From positions 1,550,001 through 1,614,000 of the forward strand of contig CAJVGD010000006.1 of NCBI GenBank assembly GCA_910890315.1: DNA of 64,000 nt, read 5' to 3'. Below the pieces are notes generated by a model, which had not been told where the DNA came from, did not search any database, and saw only the letters and a list, made by a program, of their open reading frames with translations. This DNA is from Serendipita indica DSM 11827. Lineage: Eukaryota; Basidiomycota; Agaricomycetes; Sebacinales; Serendipitaceae. Position 1 is the first letter of the stretch, and each line of letters begins with the position of its first letter. Made by a program: the position numbers and the translations under genes. Shown here piece after piece: positions 13,496 to 25,472 of this stretch.

Positions 13496-13998
13496 AGAGG
13501 GGTGTGGTGGCCAGGTCCAACAAGTGAGGCCACTCGCTGGTGGCCATACGAGAAACAAATGCTATTAGTACATTTTGACTAGGAACTATCGTCGAGAATG
13601 GGAGAGGATACACGGTTGAAACTCCGCTTGAAACAGGAGTCTAGATGAATTCAAGATGAGACTTGTGGCTGCCCTGGATGCCTACTGCTCGCGTAATCTG
13701 GATGCTCCAATGACCGAGTCCAGACAGGCTCGCTGCGGTCGGGAGATGACATTTCAAGGTGTCTCGGCAGCCATCCCAGCCCATGTCCAGATCATCATGA
13801 CCAGAATCTGCACGGGTCCCTCGTTGGCAGTTTTTCCAGCGGGATAGGGCAATCCAGAACACCCGACTCTATTCCCTGATTACGTAGGATTTCACGATTC
13901 CACCGCGAGCAATCGCCGCTTGGCAATCGCATAAAGTCTAGCCCTCCAAAACGCCGGAACCGTCATTGCAACTTGCACTCCCGGACAAAACAATTACT
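13496..13998. promoter_or_regulatory. Divergent intergenic region between NUP159 and the RTA1-like gene
   Basis: About 500 bp separate the two divergent start codons, so this must hold both promoters. A GCATAAAG stretch near 13930 is a possible weak TATA-like site for the plus-strand gene. I see no other clear element and no convincing reading frame. Confidence 0.4.
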
Positions 13999-15169
13999 AT
14001 GGAAAGAAGTAGACTCCTGGCTTTTATTTACTTTGAACACGACTAACTTTTTGTTCTAGGCTATTTCCCTTACAAGGCCTCCAAGCCCGCTGCAGTCCTC
14101 TTTGCAGTCCTCTACTCCGTCTCCGTCGCAGCTCATGTCTTTCAAATGATCAAGCCCCGAGCTTATTTCATGTCCGTTCTGATCGTTGGTCTCCTCGTCG
14201 AGGTCCTGGGATACGTAACTAGGTTCGTACTTCTGCCCCCCTCTCTGGAAATGTTCTGAACGTTTGCATAGAAAGCTTGCCATAGACGACGAGTAAGTTC
14301 ACTACGCAGGGTAATATCGTATACTCATCATCTACAGTCCGACGCTATGGTCCTTTAGCACCTCGCAGGTCTGCATCCTCGTCGCTCCAGCGTTCCTCGC
14401 GGCGTCCGCGTACATGATTGTCGGAAGAATGTGCGTACTACCCTGTCAACCCCCCACCCCTATCTAATCAATTTAGGATGGCATACGTCGGCCCAGGCGC
14501 CAGCGTCATCTCCCATCGGCTCATCACCAAAGTCTTCGTCATCGTTGACATCCTTTGCCTAATTACACAAGCTGCCGGTATCGCCATGTTTGTCACAAAT
14601 GTGGACAAGGCCGACAGAACAGTCGTACTTCGGGGAAGAAACATCCTCATGACCGGCCTTGCGCTTCAAATCATCTCCTACCTGATATTTGTCGTCATCA
14701 CAATTATCTTTGACATTCGAGCACAGAGGATGAAGGGTACTCAGCTAAAGAAGCTCCGACCCCTGTTCTGGGCGTCCTACTCTGTCGCCTTTCTCATTAT
14801 TGGACGATCCATCTATCGTGCAATTGGTACGTTTAACAATGGGTTGGTTGTATTCACACTAACTATCACCCAGAATTTGGTACGGTCGACTTTAAGCGAA
14901 GAACCCAAGGCTACTTGTACACGCACGAGTGGCCATTCTACGTCCTAGACGCTGTTCCCATCCTGGTGAATAACATGAACTTTGTTGGAATGAACAATAC
15001 TGACGCGTACTAGGCCGCAGCAGTCATCCTGAACGTGATTCACCCCTCGAGCTATCTTCCAAGCAAAAAGGGTCTCAGAATGGACGGAACAATCGAAGTA
15101 CCCGCTCGGCATTGGTGGTCCAAATCCAAGTCGACCAAAGAGCACGAGCTAGAAAACGCCACTCCATAG
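13999..15169 (+). CDS. RTA1-like seven-transmembrane lipid-translocating exporter
   Basis: Fungal RTA1/RSB1 family membrane protein, linked by its relatives to export of long-chain bases and resistance to toxic compounds such as 7-aminocholesterol. The first exon is only 10 nt (ATG GAA AGA A); a 51-nt intron (14009-14059, branch CTAAC) joins it to SYFPYKASKPAAVLFAVLYS. Hydrophobic segments follow at about 14080-14210, 14340-14430, 14480-14620, 14640-14720, 14760-14830 and 14930-15050. Family-type features are VLGYVTR after helix 2, SQVCILVAPAFLAASAYMIVGR, and the loop FDIRAQRMKG. A basic, charged tail ends at a TAG in 15167-15169. The N-terminus is shorter than in many relatives, so an upstream exon is possible. 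It is followed in the same direction by a thioredoxin-reductase-like gene about 300 bp away. Confidence 0.85.
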
Positions 15170-15468
15170 AAGCCATGTGACTTGTCCTATTTAATTCCAG
15201 GGGTTTTATGTCCGAACTCGATTTAATCAGAAGCGCCCAATTTCCCTCTAATACATGACACATCACTGGTTGATGGTTGACCGGAAGGGTGTCTCGAGAC
15301 CAAGCCAAAATGACTCGTTGAATGGAAAGATTACTCATCCTCTCACCAACAAAGCTAAAAGTACACGTAACTTTCGGCATGCAGTTATATAATATCCCGT
15401 CGCCAGGAGTAGCGGTCAGTTCCATACCCTCACCACACTGTCAAATTTCACAAATTCCAAGAAAATTC

Positions 15469-16847
15469 ATGTCTAATCGCTCTGTAGATGTTCTAATCAT
15501 AGGTATGTATCTCTAATAAGCCAGATTACCGGCGTATTAAACCGATTCCTTCGCCGTTCGATAGGTGGAGGGCCCGCTGGCCTCAGTGCTGCCCTTGCTT
15601 TATCACGGACGCGTCGAAGAGTGGCTCTTTTCGACTCTGGACTTTACAGGAATGCGAAAACCAGAATTATGAACAATGTCCCTGGATTCGATGGCACGAG
15701 TCCACACGAATTCAGAGACAAAGTGCGCAGAGAACTTCAGTCACGGTGTGTAGAATTCTATAATGATCACCTGTGGGCGTCCCACGATCAGCTTGCAATG
15801 GCAAGACCGATTCGTTCCCCACCCCTCTCAGATAGGAGAGGGGCGATATAAATCCGGATTCGTGCCTCTCATTATCAAATTTCATATTCACATCTTTGCA
15901 GGTACAGTGATACGTTTCAATACATCCCTCGACAAGTCAAATCCTTGCGCAAGGCAGAGCTATTCCATCTAAGCGACGGTCAAGATTCCTGGACAGGTCG
16001 AAAGGTCATTTTCGCTACGGGTATCAAAGACCGTCTCCCGTCGATCCCTGGGTTCGATGCCATCTGGGGTCGTTCTGGTATGTCAAGCTTTCCCTCACGC
16101 TTGAAAGGCATTTAATTCGTGTATAGTTATCCACTGCGTGTTCTGTCACGGATTTGAAGCAAAACATCGCCCTATTGCAGTGCTGCTCAACCCGGAAGAC
16201 GGGAAGGGAATATCTGGAAAGGCATTGATCATCTTTATGCAAAAATTCGATAGCATGCAGCACGAGTCGGTCACTGTATTGGCCAATGGGATCTTCGGTG
16301 AGGCAAGCGAGCCAACGCCACTTGCCGACGAGGGAATCACAGAAGATATTCTAGCACTCGCAAAGAAGAAAGGGCAAGTACAGTTTCAATTTGAACGACA
16401 TTCAAGGACTTATGCTCCTACAGGTATCAATGGAACATGAAGCGCATCGTGTCCATCTCCTCTGAAGAGGACGATTCGCATGCACCTCCAGCGACGATTC
16501 ACTTTGCGGACAATACCTCCCTCACAATCCCCTTTGTAGTTTACAGCCCGTACACAGAAGTCCCCGAGGCCACTCTAGAGCTTCTCTCCGACCCATCACT
16601 CAGCGCGATCAAAGAGTCTCTCAATAACCCAAATCCCATGACGAGTGTGCCTATGGGCGAGATTACGGCGACTGGCCTCTTCCAAAAGGCAAACGTGGAC
16701 GGCGTGTACGCCTGCGGAAATGCATCCCTGTTCATGTCCACGGTAGTAATGGCGATGAATCAAGGACAAATGGCCGGTGCTGGGGCCGACCACGAGATTG
16801 CTATTGAGGACTACGCCGCTGGTATCGCAGCAGCCACTGCCACCTAG
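15469..16847 (+). CDS. Thioredoxin-reductase-like FAD oxidoreductase (GliT-like type)
   Basis: Flavoprotein of the pyridine-nucleotide disulfide oxidoreductase fold. The N-terminus VDVLIIGGGPAGLSAALAL is the FAD-binding Rossmann motif, interrupted by an intron at 15503-15564. The redox motif HCVFCHGFE (about 16130) is the CxxC form seen in fungal GliT-like dithiol oxidases rather than the CATC of housekeeping thioredoxin reductase. The second nucleotide-binding segment lacks a clear GxGxxA, which also fits the GliT-like group. The C-terminal GVYACGNASLFMSTVVMAM is the second FAD contact. Two introns are odd: one of about 156 nt (15746-15901) and one of 50 nt that must use a GC donor (16374-16423). 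The start at 15469 puts the Rossmann motif close to the N-terminus, as usual. Substrate unknown; no secondary-metabolite synthase is visible nearby. Confidence 0.85.
16374..16423 (+). other. Predicted GC-AG intron in the FAD oxidoreductase gene
   Basis: The reading frame on the left (ILALAKKKG) and on the right (YQWNMKRI) join only if the intron starts at GCAAGT and ends at CTACAG. The nearby GTACAG donor gives the wrong frame and meets a stop. GCAAGT is the expected context of GC-AG introns. Confidence 0.6.
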
Positions 16848-16977
16848 TCCGCACGAATTCCATGTAGATTGATCTAGCTAAGAAATATATGTGACCAACT
16901 TGTGGTCTCACGTGGAACAGACTCTTGCTCACAGCCGCAGTAGTCGATTGTTAATCCTCTGCAACAATTTCCGAAAA

Positions 16978-18464
16978 ATGTCCTCTCCTGAAGCGTATAC
17001 GATTGCGCAAGTACCTTTGGTCGCGCATTCCTTTAGCCCTGACCGCTCTGGTGCGCGAAACTTGCTCAATCTGTTGCGTGTCTTGATATGTTTCGCTTTA
17101 TAGCAATTGCACTGAGCACAAATACGAATGAAGCGCAAATTTATGCTCGTCAGGGCTACGACTGGCAGCCCGTGAGCACGCTCGCAGGGGTTTGTGGCCA
17201 TCCTTGTGCGCAGCAGCGAGAAATTTAACAAAGAATAGCACGACAAACTCGTTACATCCATTGACTGGGCTCCAACGACCGATCGCATCGTAACCTGTGG
17301 CCAGGACCGAAACGCCTACGTCTGGACAAAAGAGGCCGACCCTTCGAGCCCGTCCCAGCTAATCTGGAAGCCCACGCTCGTTGTTCTCAAAATAAATAGA
17401 GCTGCGACACAGGTCCGGTGGAGCCCATTGGAGAACAAATTTGCTGTCGCCAGTGGCGCACGCTCCATTTGCGTGTGTTCTTTCGACGAAGAGATGAACT
17501 GGTGGGCGTCCAAGCAACTCAAGAAACCGATTCGTAGCACTGTACTCTGCGTGGATTGGCATCCGAACAATGTATTACTTGCGGCCGGGAGCGCAGACGC
17601 CAAAGCACGTGTATTTTCCACGTTTCTGAAAGAAGTGGACAAAAAGTGCGTATGAAGCATGGCATTTAGTCACCCTTGCTTATGCTTCGTCGAGGCCACC
17701 GGCAAATGTGTGGGGAGACAAATTTCCATGGAACACGGTCTGTGGCGAGTACAGCAGCCACGCAGGAGGCTGGGTCCATTCCGTTGGATTTTCTCCTTCA
17801 GGAGACGCTATGGCTTTCACCAGTGCGCATCGCTTGCTGTCTCCTCTGTGCTCGGCGCTTACCCCCCTCCTTTTGCGTAGGCCACGATTCGACAATCACC
17901 ATCGTCTATCCAAGTGGGCCGGCGGTCATTACTATCAAAGGCACAACACTTCCATACGTTACACTGACATGGACAGCGGAAGATGCGCTCATTGCTGCGG
18001 GTCATGACTGTCAACCCGTCCTCTTCTCCGGCACGGCAAGTGGATGGAAGGCGATTGGATCTCTCGACGACGCAAACGGACCGCGTTCTTCCAGTTTACC
18101 ATCATCGGTCTCAAGCCCGCGTACTGCGGGCGCCGTCGGTGGAGGTGGAGGACCCCCTGTCGGTCGCTTGAATAATGCAGCGTTCAATAGGTTCAAAGAT
18201 GCAGATAGTAGAGGACAAAGTTCGATACCCGGTACACCATCGAGCCCCGGAGGCGGGTTGTTCGGCGGTTCCGCGACACCTGGAGGCGTGACCGGTGGAG
18301 AGCTTATGACGCTCCATCAGAACACTATTACGAGCGTCCGTCCATACGAGTGGGGTCCAAATGGTAATGTGACCAAAGTTTCAACAACTGGTGTGGATGG
18401 TAAACTTGTTATCTGGTCTGTTTCCGCAGCGGCCGGTTTAGCGCCCAAGATTTTTGTACGTTGA
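16978..18464 (+). CDS. ARC40: Arp2/3 complex subunit 1 (ARPC1/Arc40), WD40 protein
   Basis: WD-repeat subunit of the Arp2/3 actin-nucleating complex. Characteristic stretches are [25 protein letters not shown] (first full blade), [73 protein letters not shown] and [21 protein letters not shown]. The loop with [14 protein letters not shown] and a Gly-rich run sits where ARPC1 proteins have their disordered insert. The last blade ends [11 protein letters not shown]. Several introns interrupt it, one at about 17052-17102 and one inside 17645-17700. The ATG at 16978 lies 130 bp after the preceding stop. ARP3, another subunit of the same complex, is at 41.5-43.1 kb. Confidence 0.93.
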
Positions 18465-21177
18465 AGACGGGGAAATGCTACATAAATTTCATGAAATTGC
18501 CTACTATGGGCATACTACATGTAAATTTCGTCGGACGGAGACAATTTATATATGCGAATAGTCTATGGTCTATCCACGACCGGCAACAATCAGCTGTGGC
18601 TGACAGTGGATGTATTATGCGCAGACTGTCAAAGCTTGTAAGAACCCCTTCTCCTCCTGTTGGAAGCTTGTGAGCTTACCAAAGGGACGCTAGCAGTCGT
18701 CTCACTGTCGCGGGGGCAGATAGCCATAGGCTATCAGCGTTTCTACAGCAGGTCTCGCAGAATCCTCCTTGGCACCTGCTCTAGTAGATGATTCTCCAGT
18801 CCCTATGGTCTGGTTTCCGTTGAGTATCCACTCGCCACACCAGACTGCTCTTCGTTAGCTTCAACGTCAGGACATTAATATCGATCACTGACCATGGGCT
18901 TGACTTGGGCCATGGACGGTGTCCGTATATTCTAATTGAAGATGGTACTTCTGTTTGATGAGGTTGAGGACGGCTCGGTATGACATCTTGGTTGGTAAAG
19001 CTGAAGAGCTGAAGAGTGATGGTGGAGGCGCGATAGAGACGATCATCCTTTATATCTGGCGGAAACCGGCGGCTGGTACAGCTCCTGATTGGAAGACGAC
19101 GGCCGCAGAGCGTTGTCCGATTCAGCGCAGTTTGGTGCTACTGCACATCAAGGCCGGGTCAAACGCCAGAATTGACTGACTCATAATAACCATACACTCG
19201 CGTATCGTATTCATCTTCGTCTTCTCGGGTGACAGTCGCACTCTGCCACGCGCAAGGAGGGGCATCAATCGCAGAGGCGGTCCCGACGAAAACAACCCGG
19301 ATATGTACGTGTAACAATCAGTCTAAAGGTGTTCTAGGAGGAAGTGTACGTCCTTGTTGTCCGTACGAGTTCCGGCGTCGGTAGGTTGCGCTCGATACGT
19401 CTTCCCAAATGCTTTGCGGTGCAACTCCAAACTCCAAGTCAGCAACCAGCAGAGATATTGAAATGCATCATAAATTGCTTCAACATTTATTTTCCGTATG
19501 ATTTGTCATCCAACAGGGCTCAGTCATCGACGCCGAGCTGAAGTAACCACAACAAGTCCGAGACTACGGCCATGAAAGCCTATGTTATAGTGCTTTCTGA
19601 GAGAGGAAGCTTCAATGATGTTGATCATTCCCCGCAGAAACTGACCAAGTCGGCAGAGCGCTTTGAGGATACGGCACGCTACTCCAAAGATGGGCTATTT
19701 CCTTCCTGTGTGGTGACTATCGATCGTCGATCACTATCTTCAAACCCGGATCCGATGAGGTTAAGACTGACGAGCACGACAAGTACGAGGCGGGGTCCAA
19801 CAGACGTCTTCTGTCGAAAACCTGACCAGGCGCCGACGCCATTATGAAGTACTGATCCCTCGAAATCATAATCTCAAATGACCCTATGGTTTATTACTGC
19901 ACTGCTGAGCCTCGGGTGGATGGCCATATGCTTACTTGTATGCAGGAACGCTGTGAGGCTGTCTGTAAAATCCGTCATCTCACTCCACTCTGTACTAGTA
20001 TTGGCTTTCTTTGTGAGTTGTCGGCCGTAATGTACCCGCCTGCTGAGTACCCGTCTTCATTGTATCAGATGCGTCGTGGGCGCCCGGTGCTGCCTTCGGG
20101 ATACGTGTAGCATGTATTTGCTTGTTCTTATTCCGGTATTAAACAACAAGCGCTTGCTATCCCGCCTCTGGTTTTGCTGAAGTTACCAAAACGCCTCAAG
20201 ACGATAGGCGCTTTGAAGAGTCACTAAGCGAATCTGTAGGCAGTTTCACCATCGTTCAGGTCGGTGAGTAACACAAAGAATGTCCCGGGGGTTGCCTCTA
20301 TCTGAGGGCAGACGGGGACAGAGGCACACAGGCAATATGTTTGACTGGCAGCGACACAGCCTGAGCAGCCTCCTCTAGTGCCCATGATGAAGACTCCCAG
20401 AGAGTATTGAAGTACGGTCTCTTTCTGTGGGAAAGTTTCAGGCGTTTATATCCTGTTAGCGTGGCAGGGAAACCCAAGACTACTCAGTGGTTAATTGTAG
20501 GCGTTCATGCACGTAAAATTGCGGACGGTCTCGCAACTGGCCCCGCAACAGTGGCTGTTGGAATCAAGCTCCGTGTGTTGTGGCGGATGCAGCCGTTCAC
20601 CGTTGTTGACCCATTATGTATGATACACGGGTCATGTCGGTAGCTTGGATCATAAAATCGAGTATCCAAACTCCTGAGTTCTTTAGATCGTTGACGTTGC
20701 ATTGAGAATGGCCGGGCAGAGGTACACGTGCAGCCCTTGTTGAAGCCTAGCCCAGCAGAGCATCAGCCGGGAGACTTGAAGGGTAGGATTGAAACCGGTT
20801 GAGAGAGTTCAATTGTGCAAGCTTGATAGTGATGTCCATTGTATATTGCGCGAGGACTGGGCACTAGCCTCAGCCTTCTTCACCATGTGACTTATATCAT
20901 CGGTGACTGGGCATACACCTCGCGCTTAGGCGATAATATAGTTTTAAAACTGCTTGGGTCTTGTAGTTATGAGACAAGGAAACGCCAAGTCGGCTCAGTC
21001 CCTGAGTCCTTTGCTAAGAAGACCGTAACTAACATTGTAAAGATGAGGAGAATGTCTAGATTTCGGAATCTGGTGTGCAAAAAAATAAACGGCGGGGGGC
21101 GGGCGGTGCAAGTTCTAATGGGGTGGCAGCGCGATGAACAAACTTGGACGCGGTGGCCAGCGACAAACGGCGAGAAA
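18465..21177. other. Long intergenic stretch without a convincing gene
   Basis: About 2.7 kb. Short open frames exist on both strands but show no recognisable domain, no consistent splice pattern and no codon bias I would trust. I saw no terminal repeats or transposase-like sequence. The part from about 20900 probably contains the promoter and leader of the YTH gene, including a run of A followed by a G-rich tract at 21080-21105. Confidence 0.5.
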
Positions 21178-23835
21178 ATGGCCCAAAATCCCAGCCAAAC
21201 CCCTCCTATAAACCCCCAGATAGCAGAATTAGCACAGGGCTCGTCTGTACGACGACATCACACGATCTCTACAACCGGTAGACTCGCCAATCGCATTCCC
21301 GAGCGTCGCGACAGCGAGGAGGCAGCGACCGAAGAATACGAAGCTGAAGATCAGTGGACTGGAGGGCCCGCTCTGGCCAGTGAGAAGCAGGCGAGCCTGC
21401 AGCGTAACCTGTCGCTCCCATCCAAATATCATCGAGGTTCGTAGGACAACTGTGGTCATATTATATCCCTGTTCTATTCATGTCTTGAATTATGCTTACG
21501 CTCCCCTTATTTGCCTCTTCTCAGCTCTTCGTGAACAGTCCGAGCTGCCTGGCAGTTCGCTCGGTAACTCAGGAGGCCTCTCATCCGTAGATGCAGGCCC
21601 AGAAGAAGAAGAGTGGTCTGGAGTCGCCGCAGCCCTGTACGATGGCGACCAGGTAGGTAACCTTCGGGCCCTGTATGCGTTGATCTTACCATGACGCAGT
21701 CACCCCTGGTTGCACAGATGCGTCCCAGTCAAACGAATCCAGAAAATGCATCTTCAAACGATCCACCCAGTGCTGCAGGAGCTGTTCGACGGCATGTCAG
21801 TATGACCGACGGTCAAAGAGGTCGCAAGATAGGAGGTTTACAACGACATCCTACTATGTCTGCAAGGCCACCAGCTCGATCGAGTACCATGAATGCCACA
21901 ACCGAAGCCACAGACAAAGATTTCCCGCCGTACGACGACGATAACGTAGCAGAGACAGAAGATCCAAATTCTTATCCCCCGGAATCTGCATACGGAGGGA
22001 TTGGGAACGAATGGGACAACACAGGCGAAACTGATACGACTTGGGGCACGGGTAATCCACCCGGTCCACCAGATTGGAGGATGAATTCGCAGCAGGCTCA
22101 TGTCGACGAGCTTACAAATTCGCTATCCAATATGGACCTGCAACGTCAGACTGCAAATTACGCCCGTGGTGGACCTCGATTTGATTCAAACCACCCCGGA
22201 ATGTACCATCAAGACTACTCCCAGCAGCTGCAGCAGAGCGCAATGACTCATGCGCAACGGCTTCAACTTAACACGGAAGTTCAAGGGCCAACGGGTCCAG
22301 CGAGTGCAGGAGCCTATATTCCTCAACCTGGCCACGCTAGTTATGGATCGCTTCAACGGGAGAGTGTCGCCAGCATGGGATCTGGCGAAGAGCATCACCG
22401 TACGGCTTCAGGCTCTGACTGGGACCCAAAGTCTCGAATCCTCAAGGGTAGAGGTAGCAATCCCAGTATTGGTCAGAGCTATCAAGGTCAATATGGTGGA
22501 GCATTCGGCAATATGCCGCCTCCACCACCTATTCCCTCACAGTATCTCAGCCAAGTGCACCCGAGGTCTGGAAGTATGGGCGCCATTGGTGGATACGGGT
22601 CGCCTGGGCAGAATTTTGGACCGATTGGCTCGCCCCCTGGTCAAACCAACGTGCAGCCGCCACCTCTCCTCGACCCAGCAGCATTCTTGAGCTCACCTAT
22701 CGACGTCCCAACGATGATCGCTCAAAAGGGCTACAATCCGGCCACGTTTGACACCAGACCTCCTTATGTACGTGATGTAGAGGGGAAGGCCATGGTCACC
22801 TGACGTTTCTTATAGGCCAGATACTTTGTTATCAAGTCTTATACCGAGGATGATGTCCACAAGTCGCTCAAATACGAGATCTGGAGCTCGACCGATCCGG
22901 GAAATAAGCGGTTGGACAAGGCATTCAAAGAGTGTGCTGGGCGCGGCCCAATCTACCTTTTTTTTAGCGTCAACGCCAGGTATTAAGCTTTGTCTAATCG
23001 TGAATCTGCTTCTGACTATCCTAGTGGCCACTTCTGTGGCATGGCCGAGATGCTTACTCCCGTGGATTATACTCGAAGCAGTACCGTCTGGGCTTCGGAT
23101 AAATGGAAGGGAGTCTTCAAGGTCCGCTGGATTTTCGTGCGCGACATTCCCAATGCTGTTCTGCGAAACATCCGTCTGAAGTACGTAGACTCGAATGCAG
23201 TGGCATATCTGACCTGTCATCCGCAGCAACACACAAGAGAGAAAGCCCGTCACAAACTCTCGGGATACGCAAGAGCTCTTGCCAGAAGCCGGACATGAGA
23301 TGCTACGAATCTTCTTCACGCACCCAGCCAAGACATCGCTTCTACAAGACTTTGCGTTCTACGAGGTGTGTCTCGTTTCATCTTGCGCCGGCCTTCCCTG
23401 ACATTTGGGTAGCTCCAATCGCTCCAAAAGCAGCAGCAGCAGCAACAGCAGCAACAGCAACAGCAAGCTGGGCTAGGCTCGCCTCCGCAAGCGACATCCC
23501 CACCCATCCAAGGCACTCCTCTGCCACAGCAACATCCATATGCCATGAACAACAATCAATATAACGCGCCGTCCGCACACCAGAGCCCACAAATGGGCAC
23601 AGCATCCATCACAGGCTCGTTAGCGATGCCCATGGGTGTTGGTCATACTGGAATGCCCAACTACGGAGGGCTCGGCGTTGGACCTCAGGTCGCTCAAAGC
23701 GTTCTTCGTGGGTCGAGCCCAGGCCCAATTGGATCAGGGATGCCCGGTCCCCATCATATGAGCTTCAACAATATGCAAATGGGCTCCGGAATGGCGGCTA
23801 ATGGCGGCCAGGGCGGTGCTGGGGGTGGTTTCTAA
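21178..23835 (+). CDS. YTH-domain RNA-binding protein (m6A reader)
   Basis: The long N-terminal half (21178 to about 22740) is low-complexity, rich in Gly, Pro, Gln and Ser. The YTH domain follows at about 22815-23370: [20 protein letters not shown], then [18 protein letters not shown], then a [21 protein letters not shown] stretch and a [20 protein letters not shown] stretch. The aromatic-cage Trp residues expected in W-S and after GMAEM (VWASDKWKG) are present, so m6A binding is plausible. The DNA for the end of the domain ([18 protein letters not shown]) is reached by splicing near 23180. The tail begins with a CAG/CAA-coded polyglutamine tract and ends Gly/Met-rich ([10 protein letters not shown]). 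YTH proteins read N6-methyladenosine in mRNA. The start codon at 21178 opens a Pro/Gln-rich N-terminus with no in-frame stop before the first intron. Confidence 0.9.
23431..23466 (+). repeat. CAG/CAA polyglutamine tract in the YTH gene
   Basis: Twelve consecutive Gln codons, mixed CAG and CAA, begin a few codons after a splice acceptor. A mixed tract is less prone to slippage than pure CAG but may still vary between strains. Confidence 0.9.
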
Positions 23836-24333
23836 TCAGGCAGAGGCTCATAATGACGGCCATTTGGTCGTTCAGTCGATGAAGCCCTACTTGATGGCTG
23901 AGGTCTCACTTCACGAATTAACGTTCTTCTCATGTCCTCACGATCCGTGTTCACACATCTGCCTGACGCTATCTTCACAAGGACTTGGCTCTCGAGGTGC
24001 ATGGACACTGTGTGGACTATACAAGCTCTGTCTTTTCTTCGCAATTTTTGTCTTTACCTAGCTTTCTAATATGCGCAAAGGTACTGACATTGCGCCCATG
24101 CACGTAAACTTGACCCCTTTCATCTCCACCGAATAGGCAGACTTACACCCTTTAAGCCCAGTACGGCTATCTTCTTCGAACCTAAACGTATCCCGAAAGC
24201 GGATGAACAGGATAGAATCAAGCGCCAGATGCTCAAGAGCCGCGTTTCGCTCAAGAGACGGACACTGCGTTGATTAATCAAACTGCATCTACCCCGTACC
24301 GCTCGAATACAAAGATTGCGGCCACCTGGCTAG

Positions 24334-24510
24334 GATCCACCCTCTCAGCAGCCCGTCCAAGGCTCCTCGTCCACACGCTTGTTTGAGGATTTGAGACGGA
24401 ATCATTTCGACTCCATTGAGATGGATCGAAGGTTCGGTTTACCTAGTCCAATGCCTGGTTGGACAGCCTCTCCTCAGACAGCTCTCTCGCCACCGCACAA
24501 TCCCATGTAG
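24334..24510 (+). pseudogene. Orphan protein-like fragment, possibly a last exon
   Basis: After a possible acceptor (GGCTAG) a 59-codon frame runs to a TAG. It reads like real protein: PPSQQPVQGSSSTRLFEDL, then RRNHFDSIEMDRRFGLPSPM, then PGWTASPQTALSPPHNPM. Upstream, about 24147-24270, another protein-like stretch (AIFFEPKRIPKADEQDRIKR) ends at a stop, but I could not join the two by a clean splice. I do not recognise the family. It is either a short unannotated gene or the remnant of one. Confidence 0.3.
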
Positions 24511-25220
24511 TCAAAAAGTAAGTTGAATATGCGTGCTGGATGTGAGTTTTACCAAATTGACCATGGCCTCGACCGCCAGACTATCGATCACGCCTGGAAC
24601 CCCGAGTCAGCTGGCGTTTGACATCGTGAGCTGGGACATATTTAACAAGCCCGAAACACTGTCTTGAGGCGTTTTTGCGCTTTTTCAGCCATCACCGCCA
24701 AGAAGGCAGTACAGATCCGTTGCTGGCACGCGCGGATGACCTAGCTGGCCGACCCCTCAAAGCCCGTGCGCGAAGTCCTACTTGAGATAGTAGATTTGCC
24801 CAGATCCACCTTCCACAGAGAAGTCGTGTTCTTTGTGAATTGAATCTCTCCTTTGGGTACAGTTACCCACCAGCAGCGGCCTAGAAGCACGAGTGGACAG
24901 ACTCCTGGCGTAAGTTGACATTTGAGACATGGACGTCCATGGAGAATACGCTGCGGATGTACTCACCTCTCCCAGCGATCATTCTCCTGCGGCCTATCCG
25001 TAACCACCGTTGGAGAGCCGCCAACCTGCAGCCTCGCGGCGAGAGGGACGATAATGTCCCTCTCAGGCCTACAGAAAGCTGTAGCTCGCCATGGTGGACC
25101 GCCGAGGATAAAAGAGGTGAGAAGGCGTCGCCTCACCACACCCACTTTACCCACCTCAGCTACGGTTTCCAGTCATCTATTGACCACCTATAACTCATTA
25201 TAATCATAACCTAGGATCCT

Positions 25221-25472
25221 ATGGCCCACAGGCAAGAACCGAACTGGCGTTCAAGATTGAATGACCTGAATGGCCGCTATCATCTCGATATCGCTTACTC
25301 AGAAGAATCAATAGGTCCTTCTCATGCTGAGCAGTGGATTGGACGATTCACCATGAATACCATGACCGGGTTCATCATGATTGGATTGGCGAACGCGACC
25401 AATAAAAAAGACGCAAAGGAGTTAGCCGCAGCAATAGCTGTTCAATATCTCAACAACATGGGCTACGTATAA
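25221..25472 (+). CDS. Small solo double-stranded-RNA-binding-domain protein, copy 1
   Basis: An 83-residue protein that is almost exactly one dsRBD. It has helix 1 (WRSRLNDLNGRY), the loop and strand GPSHAEQWIGRFTM, a strand FIMIGLANATN, and the RNA-contacting second helix KKDAKELAAAIAVQYLNNMGY. The GPxH and KKxAKxxAA hallmarks of dsRBDs are intact. The ATG at 25221 opens a single exon, with GTATAA giving the stop. It is the most divergent of four related copies in the next 11 kb. Domain assignment is from pattern reading; binding to dsRNA is expected of the fold, while the biological role is unknown. It contains no catalytic or second domain. Confidence 0.7.
   Translation: MAHRQEPNWRSRLNDLNGRYHLDIAYSEESIGPSHAEQWIGRFTMNTMTGFIMIGLANATNKKDAKELAAAIAVQYLNNMGYV

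Noticed and set aside
18465-21177. Several 60-80 codon frames in the long gap
   Set aside because: No codon bias, splice pattern, domain or repeat ends; treated as non-coding.
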